This document shows, one piece after another, positions 45,091 through 52,892 of a DNA stretch of 64,000 nt; positions within the stretch are counted from its first letter, which is position 1, and the number at the start of each line of letters is the position of its first letter. The translations under genes were made by a program, and so were the position numbers. Location: assembly GCA_945878865.1 (NCBI GenBank), contig CAMCUD010000001.1, forward strand, positions 62,001 to 126,000, in the 5' to 3' direction. The notes beneath the pieces were generated by a model, which had not been told where the DNA came from, did not search any database, and saw only the letters and a program-made list of their open reading frames with translations. Source of the stretch: Bifidobacterium breve. GTDB taxonomy: Bacteria; Actinomycetota; Thermoleophilia; Solirubrobacterales; Solirubrobacteraceae.

Positions 45091-47622
45091 TTACGCCGCG
45101 CGCGGCTCGGTCGCCGCGCGGTCCGGGCGGCCCGCCGACGCGAACGCGATCGCCTCGTTGGCCGGCAGCGGCTTGCTGAAGAAGTAGCCCTGGCCGAGCT
45201 GACAGCCGAGCATCTTCAGCCGTGCGAGCTGCTCCTGCGTCTCGATGCCCTCGACGACGAAGTCCAGCCCCAGGCCCTTCGCCAGGGACGCGACGCTCGC
45301 GATGATCGTGCTGGCGTGCGGGTCCTCCCCGTCGATGAGCCGCCGGGCGAAGGACATGTCGAGCTTCAGGACGTCCAAAGGCAGGTCCTGCAGGTAGCTC
45401 AGCGACGAGTAGCCCGTGCCGAAGTCATCGAGCGAGATCTTCGCGCCGGTCGCCCGCAGCGCCTCCAGACGCGCGAGCTGCTCGGCCTCGCCGTCGAGCA
45501 GGACGCTCTCGGTGATCTCCAGCGTCAGCCGGCCGGCCGGGACGTTGAAGTCCTCCAGCGCCTGGCGGACGGTCGCACCGATCTGGGGGTCCTCGAGCTG
45601 GCGGGTTGAAAGGTTCACGCTGAGGTAGACGCCCGGGTGGATCTCCGCCGCCCACTTCGCCGACTCGCGCAGCACCCACGTGCCGATCTCGCCGATGATC
45701 CCCGAGTCCTCGGCCAGCGGGATGAACACGCCCGGCGGCACGAGGCCGTGGACGGGATGCTGCCAGCGCACGAGCGCCTCGAACGCGCGCAGGCGGTTGT
45801 TGGCCAGATCCACGATCGGCTGGAGGTACAGCCGCAGCTCGCCGCGCTGGGCGGCGCCCACGAGCTCGTCGGCCAGACGCAGCCGCTCGGAGATCTCCTC
45901 GCGCATCGAACCGTCGAACCGGGCGAACGTGCCACGCGCGCGGCGCTTGGCGGCGTACATCGCGGTGTCGGCGTCGCGCAGGAGGTCCTCGGGGGACTCG
46001 CCGCCCGTGCCGATCGCGATGCCGATGCTCGCGCTCACGGACATCCAGCGGCCGTCGACGGAGACCTGCTGGCCCAGGAGGAACTGGACGCGCTGGGCGA
46101 GCTGGTCGGCCTCGCTCTCGTCCTTCAGGCCCTCACAGAGGATCACGAACTCGTCGCCGCCGAACCGGGCGACGATGTCCATCGCGCGCATGCCGGTCGC
46201 CAGGCGCTCGCCGACCTGGGCGAGCATCCGGTCGCCGGTCTCGTGACCGAGCGCGTCGTTGGTGAGCTTGAAGTTGTCGAGGTCGAGCAGCAGCAGCGCG
46301 ATGACCTCCTTCGAGCGCCGGGTCCGCGCCTGCGCCGTCGCGACGTGCTCGAGCAGGAGCGCGCGGTTCGGCAGCCCCGTGAGCTCGTCGTGCAGCGCGC
46401 GGTACGCGAGATCCTTCTGGTGGCTGTCGCGCTCGATGACGCGCCCGAGCTGCACCCCGACCTGGTTGAGCACGCGCAGCAGCCGCGGCGAGGCCTGCAT
46501 CTTGTGGTCGGACATCACCTCGATGACACCGACGACCTCGTCGTTGACCTTCACCGGGAACGCGAGCGAGCCCACGATGCCGGCCTGCGCAGCCTGGCTG
46601 GCGTACGGGTACCCGCTCTCCTGCCGGACGTCGGCGCTCCACGCCGGGTTGCCGCTAACGATCACACGCCCCGGCAGGCCGACGCCCTTCGGCAGCGTGG
46701 CGCGCTTCGCCGTCTCGACGAACGACCCGAAGCGCGTGCGGTCGGCGACGTGCCAGATGTCCGTCGACTTCGCGCTGCCGTCCTGGTTGGACAGGTAGAC
46801 GTGGCCCAGCGGCCATTTGCCGTGGCGGCAGATGAGGTCCAGACAGCCCTGATACGCCGCGTCGATCGTCGCCGCGCTGTTGGCGGCTACGGCGATCTCC
46901 TCGAGCAGTGAGACCGTCGCCATCTCTTCGCGCATCCGCCGGGCGAGCGGCATGAAGATGAGGGCGGCGAGGATGATCAGCGCGCAGACGATGAGGCCGG
47001 TGGCGACGAAGAGGCTCCACGTCAGCGACTGCCCGGCGCTGACGCTCTCCTCCTCGTAGGCGCGGGAGGTCGCGTCGAGGTCGCGCAGGAGCGGGCCACG
47101 GGCGGCGGCGAGCACCCGGCGCACGGGCAGGTCGCCGAGCTGCGGATTCACGCGCTTGGAGACACGCTCGGCGGCATCGGTGAACGACGCGACCTGGGCG
47201 TCGAGCCCACGGCTCTCGCGGATCCGCTGCGCCGCGGCCGGCGGCGTCCCGGCGCCGAGGACCTCCGGGCGCTGGGTCAACAGCTCATAGTCGCTGCGCA
47301 TCGCCTGGACCGCCGACCGCAGCTCGGCGCGGTCACGGCGGCGACTGGCCTGCGTGGTGTCGGTCGCCAGACGCGCGGTGAGCAGCGCGATGCGCTGCGA
47401 GGCGGTCGCCTGACGCGCCGCGGTGCTCAGCGCCCGGGTCTCCCCCATGCGCGAGGACGCGTTGTGGCCCTGGACGACGTAGGCGCCGATCACGATCAGC
47501 GCGACGACGAGGAGGCTCAGGACGACGGGCAGCTCGAGCTGGCGCCGGGAGAGCTCGTCGGTCGACGTGTCGTTCGGCGTGAACTTGGGGAGGCGGAGCG
47601 AAAGGTGTGGGAGGCGCACCAC
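45091..47622 (-). CDS. Membrane GAF-GGDEF-EAL protein (putative bifunctional diguanylate cyclase/phosphodiesterase)
   Basis: Two TM segments; GAF; RAMDIVARFGGDEFVIL (I-site and GGDEF); FEALVRWQHP, DDFGTGYSSLSYL, VVEGIETQEQL of an intact EAL domain. Confidence 0.93.
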   Translation of the reverse strand: MVRLPHLSLRLPKFTPNDTSTDELSRRQLELPVVLSLLVVALIVIGAYVVQGHNASSRMGETRALSTAARQATASQRIALLTARLATDTTQASRRRDRAELRSAVQAMRSDYELLTQRPEVLGAGTPPAAAQRIRESRGLDAQVASFTDAAERVSKRVNPQLGDLPVRRVLAAARGPLLRDLDATSRAYEEESVSAGQSLTWSLFVATGLIVCALIILAALIFMPLARRMREEMATVSLLEEIAVAANSAATIDAAYQGCLDLICRHGKWPLGHVYLSNQDGSAKSTDIWHVADRTRFGSFVETAKRATLPKGVGLPGRVIVSGNPAWSADVRQESGYPYASQAAQAGIVGSLAFPVKVNDEVVGVIEVMSDHKMQASPRLLRVLNQVGVQLGRVIERDSHQKDLAYRALHDELTGLPNRALLLEHVATAQARTRRSKEVIALLLLDLDNFKLTNDALGHETGDRMLAQVGERLATGMRAMDIVARFGGDEFVILCEGLKDESEADQLAQRVQFLLGQQVSVDGRWMSVSASIGIAIGTGGESPEDLLRDADTAMYAAKRRARGTFARFDGSMREEISERLRLADELVGAAQRGELRLYLQPIVDLANNRLRAFEALVRWQHPVHGLVPPGVFIPLAEDSGIIGEIGTWVLRESAKWAAEIHPGVYLSVNLSTRQLEDPQIGATVRQALEDFNVPAGRLTLEITESVLLDGEAEQLARLEALRATGAKISLDDFGTGYSSLSYLQDLPLDVLKLDMSFARRLIDGEDPHASTIIASVASLAKGLGLDFVVEGIETQEQLARLKMLGCQLGQGYFFSKPLPANEAIAFASAGRPDRAATEPRAA

Positions 47623-47628
47623 TCACCC

Positions 47629-47655
47629 TTATCGGCACGGCCCGCCGAAACTGGC
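47629..47655 (-). promoter_or_regulatory. Candidate sigma28-family (FliA/SigD/WhiG-type) promoter
   Basis: Minus strand GCCAGTTT-N11-GCCGATAA, followed after 6 nt by GTG start codon 47622. Confidence 0.45.
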
Positions 47656-47689
47656 GAGCTTTGCCGCCTCAGATTCGGCAGACGGCCGA

Positions 47690-48061
47690 TCAGGAGCCGG
47701 CGGCCGTGCCCCCGACGAGCTGGGTGAGGTCGGCCAGCTGGGCCTGGAGCCCGCCGCAGACCTCCTCGCAGAGCGCGTACACGCCGGGATCGGCGACCGA
47801 GTACCAGGCGCTCGTGCCCTCCTTGCGGCGGCTGACGATGCCGGCCTGCAGGAGCACGCCGAGGTGCTTGGACGTGTTCTGCTGGCTCGTGCCGAGCCGC
47901 TCGGTCAGCTGCGCCACGGAGAGCTCGCCGTCGCGCAGCTGGTCGAGGATGCGGATCCGGTTGGCGTCGCCGATGACGCGCAGGCGCGCGGCGATCAGCT
48001 CGGCGAGGTCCATCGGGATGGGTCGGGGAAGCGTGGTCATGGCGGTCCTTCGCGGGTTCAC
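47690..48061 (-). CDS. ArsR-family HTH regulator
   Basis: LRVIGDANRIRILDQLRDGELSVAQLTERLGTSQQNTSKHLGVLLQAGIVSRRKEGTSAWYSV; two Cys as CEEVC near the C-terminus. Confidence 0.92.
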   Translation of the reverse strand: MNPRRTAMTTLPRPIPMDLAELIAARLRVIGDANRIRILDQLRDGELSVAQLTERLGTSQQNTSKHLGVLLQAGIVSRRKEGTSAWYSVADPGVYALCEEVCGGLQAQLADLTQLVGGTAAGS

Positions 48062-49176
48062 CGGGTCGAGCAGCTGTTGCCGCCGGACTCCAGGTCGGGA
48101 TCGTAGGGGTGTCGGCCGGCGTTCACGGCGATGACGGCCTCGTAGTTGGCCGGGCGCGGCGGCATATCGGCGAGCAGGGCCTCGGCGAAGTCCGAGGGCT
48201 CGTCCAGCGCGAGCTCCGGCACCGTACGCCGGATCTCGCCCAGCGTCGCCGCGACGGGCCCCGCGGGGAGCCCTGGATGCGTGTGCCCGGGAAGCAGGAC
48301 GACGTCGTCGCCGAGCGCGAGAACCCGCTCGTGGAGCGTGCGGTGGAGCAGCCGGGCCATCTTGCGCGAACCCTCCGGATCGCCCTCCTGCAGATCCGGC
48401 CGCGCGATCCCGTCGACGAACAGCGAGTCGCCGCCGACGAGCGCGCGCTCGCCGACGAGCAGCCCGGTCATGTCGGTGGTGTGGCCGGGCAGGGAGATCA
48501 CGCGAATCGGGACTCCGCCAAGATCCAGCGCGTCGCCGTCGCGGATGGGCAGGACCTCGCTGGCGTACGTGACGCCGCGCTCAAGCGCGGCGGCGGGCAG
48601 ATGCAGCCGCGCGGCGGTGCGGTGGGCAAGCTCCCGCGCGCCCGAGAGGTGGTCGGCGTGCAGGTGGGTGTCGACGACGGCGACGATCTCCGCACCGACC
48701 TGCGCGGCGAACCCGATGTACGCCTCGGGGTCCGGTGCCGGGTCGACGACGAGGGCGCGCCCCCCGGCGGCGAGGACGTAGGAGAGGCATCCGCGGCCGG
48801 GCCGCTGGACCTGCAGCACCTCGAGGCCGTGGACGCCGACCTTGACCGGCGTGGCGCGCAGCAGGCGGATCCACCCGCGCATTCCGCCTTCGAGCACGGC
48901 GATGTCGGCGCCCTCAGCGGCGAGCGCCTGGGCGACGCGCTCGGCGGTGATTCCGCGGTTGCAGATCGCCACGACGGGGCCGTCGAGCATCGCCGCCACG
49001 CCGGCCGGGTCGGCGAGCGCCTCAGCCGCGGGCACGTGGCGCAGCGACGCCGACGGCGCCTCGATGACCCACGATGCATCGTCGCGGACGTCCAGCAGCG
49101 TCAGGGGCTCGTGCGCGTCGAGGCGATCGGCGAGCGCGGCTGGAGCGATCTGGACGGGAGCGGCGGTGGTGCGCAT
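48058..49176 (-). CDS. Rhodanese-metallo-beta-lactamase fusion (ETHE1-like sulfur metabolism)
   Basis: N-terminal rhodanese-like LLDVRDD...VVAICNRGITAERVAQALAAEG; MBL domain DTHLHADHLSGARELAHRT...LPGHTTDMTGLLV. Confidence 0.88.
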   Translation of the reverse strand: MRTTAAPVQIAPAALADRLDAHEPLTLLDVRDDASWVIEAPSASLRHVPAAEALADPAGVAAMLDGPVVAICNRGITAERVAQALAAEGADIAVLEGGMRGWIRLLRATPVKVGVHGLEVLQVQRPGRGCLSYVLAAGGRALVVDPAPDPEAYIGFAAQVGAEIVAVVDTHLHADHLSGARELAHRTAARLHLPAAALERGVTYASEVLPIRDGDALDLGGVPIRVISLPGHTTDMTGLLVGERALVGGDSLFVDGIARPDLQEGDPEGSRKMARLLHRTLHERVLALGDDVVLLPGHTHPGLPAGPVAATLGEIRRTVPELALDEPSDFAEALLADMPPRPANYEAVIAVNAGRHPYDPDLESGGNSCSTR

Positions 49177-49206
49177 GAAGGACCTCGCGGACAACGGGAT
49201 CTACAA

Positions 49207-49228
49207 CTATACAACGAGTGGGTTGTTC
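49207..49228 (-). promoter_or_regulatory. Candidate ArsR-type operator, copy 1
   Basis: Minus strand GAACAACCCACTCGTTGTATAG, 30 nt upstream of 49176; shared with copy 2 at 50046. Confidence 0.55.
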
Positions 49229-49231
49229 AAA

Positions 49232-50002
49232 CTAGACCGCGACTCCGGCCACCGTCGCGGCAGCCACCCCGACGGCGACCGCGGCGACGAGCGTCGCGAA
49301 GCCGCGACCCAGCGTCTTCAGCGGCAGGCGATCGGCCAGCGACGGGCCGGCCAGGGCACCGGCGATCGTGGCGCCGCCCATGACGAGCGCGACGGGCCAG
49401 TCCATCTCCCCACCCGCGGCGAGATGCGCCGCCAGCCCGGCCAGGGAGACGATGCCGACGATGACCATCGACGTGCCCATCGCCTCGCGCATGCCGAAGC
49501 TCAGCCAGACCGCGAGCACGGGGACCACCAGGAACCCTCCGCCCACGCCCACGAGCCCGGTGATCCCACCGACCAGCAGGCCGAGCGGGACGAGCACCTG
49601 CGCCCGCGCCTGCGGACACCCGCCGACCGCTGCGGCGGGCTGCCCCGCGCGCTGCCAGGTCGCTCGCGCCGCGAGCAGCATCACGCCGGCGAACACGAAG
49701 AGGAGCACCGCGCCGCCGACCGCCTGGTTCGCCACCGCACCGACGAGGCTGCCGGTGGCCGCGGCGCCCGCGAACCACGCTGCCGACGTCCAGCAGACCG
49801 CGCCGTGGCGGACCTGGACGGTGGCGCCGGTCGCCGCGGCGGCGGCGACCACGGCGAGGCTGACGGTCGTCGCCTCGTGGACATCGAGGCCGACGACGTA
49901 GACGAGCACGGGCACGGCGAGCACCGCCCCACCGCCGCCGACCATGCCGACGGCCAGGCCGATCGCGATCCCGAAGGGGATGGCGAGCAGGAGCTCGTTC
50001 AC
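49232..50002 (-). CDS. TSUP family (TauE/SafE) sulfite/organosulfonate exporter-like permease
   Basis: GLAVGMVGGGGAVLAVPVLVYVVGL...GLLVGGITGLVGVGGGFLVVPVL repeat architecture. Confidence 0.9.
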   Translation of the reverse strand: MNELLLAIPFGIAIGLAVGMVGGGGAVLAVPVLVYVVGLDVHEATTVSLAVVAAAAATGATVQVRHGAVCWTSAAWFAGAAATGSLVGAVANQAVGGAVLLFVFAGVMLLAARATWQRAGQPAAAVGGCPQARAQVLVPLGLLVGGITGLVGVGGGFLVVPVLAVWLSFGMREAMGTSMVIVGIVSLAGLAAHLAAGGEMDWPVALVMGGATIAGALAGPSLADRLPLKTLGRGFATLVAAVAVGVAAATVAGVAV

Positions 50003-50045
50003 GCTTTCACAACCGCACAGTGGTGCATACCACCACCATAGCGGA

Positions 50046-50067
50046 GAACAACCCCGTGGTTGTGAAG
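50046..50067 (+). promoter_or_regulatory. Candidate ArsR-type operator, copy 2
   Basis: GAACAACCCCGTGGTTGTGAAG; 43 nt upstream of 50002; perfect ACAACC/GGTTGT arms. Confidence 0.55.
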
Positions 50068-50074
50068 ATGGACC

Positions 50075-52861
50075 TCAGGCGAGGACGCCGCTCAGCTCCC
50101 GCCGGGAGCGGATGCCGAGCTTGCGGTACGCGTTCGTCAGGTGGACCTCGACGGTCTTCGGCGTGACATAGAGCTGCTGCGCGATCTCGCGGTTCGCGCT
50201 GCCGGCGGCGGCGAGGTCGACGACCCGCCGTTCGCTCGGCGTCAGCGACTCCACGCCCGCGAGCGCGTCGGTGCGCGGCCGCGCGCCGGCGGCATGCAGC
50301 TCGGAGCGCACGGACTCCGCCAGGGCATGGGCGTCGCATGCGCCGGCGAGTTCGAGCGCGCGGCGCAGCGGGTCGCGCGCCTCGGACGGGCGGCGGGCCC
50401 GCCGCAGCGCGCCCCCGAGTGCCGCGAGCGCCTTCGCCCGCTCCAGCCGCGCCGACGACGTCTCGAGGACGGCGACGGCCTCCTCGAGCGTCTCCAGCCC
50501 GTCCTCGCGCTGGATCGTCCCGAGCACGCGGAGCGCGGCGCCCACCGTGCCCGGGGCGCCCCAGTCCCGCGCCTTGACGAGCCACGCCTCCGCCGCCTCA
50601 CGCGCCTCGTCACGGCGATCGAGCCGGTCCAGGGCGAGGGCTCGCAGCAGCGGCCACTGGTAGTCGATGGGATGCGTCACCCACGCCGACCGCGCGGCAA
50701 GCTCGTCGCAGGCCCGCAGCGCGTCTTCCGGACGGCCCTGCGCGAGCCACAGCGCCGCGCGGCCGTGCAACCAGACGAAGGAAGGCAGCGAGTCGTCCTG
50801 CGGGTGCGGCATGTCGGCGAGGTGCCGCTCGGCCGCATCGAGCTCGCCCTGCTCGACGAGCAGCACCGCGAGGTACCCGCCGCTGACGGCCATGACGGTG
50901 TCGCTGTACCCCCACTGACGCAGCTCGCCGATCCCCGCCTCGAACTCCGCGCGCGCCTGCGCGAGGTCGCCGCGGCGCAGCAACGCGTGGCCGTACCACG
51001 TGTGGATGGTCGAGCTGCCGAGCAGCGAACCCGTGCGGTACGCGTCAGCCTGGTTGGCCTGCCACATGTCGATGACGGCGTCGTGCTCGGCGCAGTGCAG
51101 CGCGATAAACGGCGCGACGGCGATGAGCGGGTCGTCGGAGATCCGCAGCCCGCCCTCGCGCAGCAGCCACAGCGCGAGCTCAGAGACTTCCTCGGCGCTG
51201 CCGCCCGTGTGCGACCACACGTACGTCGCGAACGCCGTCAGCAGCAGCGCGCCGACGCCACCCTCGGGCTGCCGCCGATACGGCGCGAGCGCGGTCAGGA
51301 TCTGCGGGTCGCTGACCCCGAAGATCGCGGTCACGCCCTCGACGGCCCGCAGTCCGCAGCGGGCGTCCTCCCCCGCCTCGTCGTCCGGCAGGGCGGCCAT
51401 CGCCGCGCGCGCGACCTCGCCCGCCTCGGCGGGATCGCCCGTGAAGATGAGCGTGCGCGCCAGTGCCTGGGCGATCTCCGCCCGGGCGAGCGGATCGGCC
51501 GCGCCGGCGAGGATCTCGCGCAGATGCTCGGCGGCGCCGGGCCCGCTCGTCTGCGCCTCGATGAACGCGAGCTCCTGCAGCACCTCGATGCGCCGCGCCG
51601 GCTCCGGTGGCTCGTCCAGCGCGCGCCGGAACTGCGCTACAGCGCCGTCGGGCGCGCCCCGGCTCACGGCGTCACGACCGGCCTCCACGAGGGTGTCGAC
51701 GACCCACGCCTCACCGCGCGGGGGCGCGAGCAGCAGCTGCGTGGCGACCTGTTGCGGCGGCGCGCCGGCGCCGCGCAGGACGTCCGCCGCAGCCGCATGC
51801 AGCAGCTCGCGCTCGGCTGGCGGGACCTCCTGGTAGACGGCGTCGCGCACCAGCGGGTGGACGAAGTCCAGCGGCGGCTCGGGGCGGAGGATCTCCGCGC
51901 GGATGAGCGCGCCGGTCGCCTCGGCGACGTCGTGCGCCTCCAGCCCGGCCAGCCGCGACACCATCGTGGGTGCCGCCTGGTCACCGAGGACGGCGACGGC
52001 GCGTGCGACCGACGAGGCGTCGGGCGACAGGCGCGCGAGCCGCAGCAGCACGGTCCGCGACACCGCGCGTGGCGCGATCTGGCGGACCATCTCGACCTGG
52101 TCGGCCTGCGGCGCGACACCGTCGGCGGCCAGCGCGATGAGCAGCTGGCGCAGCAGCAGCGGGTTGCCGCCCGTCGCTCGGTGGCACGCCGCGACGAAGG
52201 GCGGCTCGCCCGGGCCGATCCGCTCGGCCAGCAGCGTCCCCACCGCGTCGACGCTGAGCGGGCGCGGGCGCAGCGGCGTGACGGCAGGGTCCTGCGCGAT
52301 CTCCGCCAGGAGCGCGGGATCGACGCCGGGCTCGGAGCTGCGCAGCGTCGCGGCGACGAGGATCGGCGCGCCCTCGAGCCGTCGGGCCAGGTACGCGAGG
52401 AAGCGCAGCGAGGGCCGATCGACCCAGTGCAGGTCGTCGACGGCCAGCACCAGCGGCTGCTCCTCGGCGAGGTTCAGCGCCAGCCAGTACAGCCCATGCA
52501 GCACCGCGAACGACGCGCCACCGGACTGGGTCTGCCCGGTCGGCGCGCCGAGCACGTCGCGCGCAGGCGCCGCCGCCCCGGCGAACACCCGGCCGGCGAG
52601 CTCGTCATCCGCCAGCAGGCCCTCGAACAGCTGGCGCACCACCCCGAACGGGAACGCCCCCTCGAGCTCGCCGCCACGGGCGCTGAGTACCCGCACGCGC
52701 GTGCCGGCCCGGCGGCGCACCTCGGCCAGCACGCGGGTCTTGCCGATGCCGGCGGGCCCCTCGATCAGGAGGAACCGCCCTTCCCCGGCGGCGGCGTCAC
52801 CGACGAGGTCGTCGACGATTCCCAGTTCGTCGTCGCGCTCGAGAAGGTCTGCGTCGGCCAT
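50075..52861 (-). CDS. LAL-type LuxR regulator (AAA/NACHT-like ATPase, TPR-like, C-terminal HTH)
   Basis: GPAGIGKTRVLAEV Walker A; LVLAVDDLHWVD Walker B; LTPSERRVVDLAAAGSANREIAQQLYVTPKTVEVHLTNAYRKLGIRSRREL. Confidence 0.93.
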   Translation of the reverse strand: MADADLLERDDELGIVDDLVGDAAAGEGRFLLIEGPAGIGKTRVLAEVRRRAGTRVRVLSARGGELEGAFPFGVVRQLFEGLLADDELAGRVFAGAAAPARDVLGAPTGQTQSGGASFAVLHGLYWLALNLAEEQPLVLAVDDLHWVDRPSLRFLAYLARRLEGAPILVAATLRSSEPGVDPALLAEIAQDPAVTPLRPRPLSVDAVGTLLAERIGPGEPPFVAACHRATGGNPLLLRQLLIALAADGVAPQADQVEMVRQIAPRAVSRTVLLRLARLSPDASSVARAVAVLGDQAAPTMVSRLAGLEAHDVAEATGALIRAEILRPEPPLDFVHPLVRDAVYQEVPPAERELLHAAAADVLRGAGAPPQQVATQLLLAPPRGEAWVVDTLVEAGRDAVSRGAPDGAVAQFRRALDEPPEPARRIEVLQELAFIEAQTSGPGAAEHLREILAGAADPLARAEIAQALARTLIFTGDPAEAGEVARAAMAALPDDEAGEDARCGLRAVEGVTAIFGVSDPQILTALAPYRRQPEGGVGALLLTAFATYVWSHTGGSAEEVSELALWLLREGGLRISDDPLIAVAPFIALHCAEHDAVIDMWQANQADAYRTGSLLGSSTIHTWYGHALLRRGDLAQARAEFEAGIGELRQWGYSDTVMAVSGGYLAVLLVEQGELDAAERHLADMPHPQDDSLPSFVWLHGRAALWLAQGRPEDALRACDELAARSAWVTHPIDYQWPLLRALALDRLDRRDEAREAAEAWLVKARDWGAPGTVGAALRVLGTIQREDGLETLEEAVAVLETSSARLERAKALAALGGALRRARRPSEARDPLRRALELAGACDAHALAESVRSELHAAGARPRTDALAGVESLTPSERRVVDLAAAGSANREIAQQLYVTPKTVEVHLTNAYRKLGIRSRRELSGVLA

Positions 52862-52892
52862 CGGTCTGGATCGTACGTCGTGTCCGGCGTGG

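Noticed and set aside
47623-47700. Possible second GEMM riboswitch upstream of the GGDEF-EAL gene (minus strand ...GGCGGCAAAGCTCGCC...GTGCCGATAAGG)
   Set aside because: GCAAAGC and GCCGA are present, but there is no GNRA-capped first hairpin or proper 3' core; better explained by a promoter-like GCCGATAA next to the start codon.
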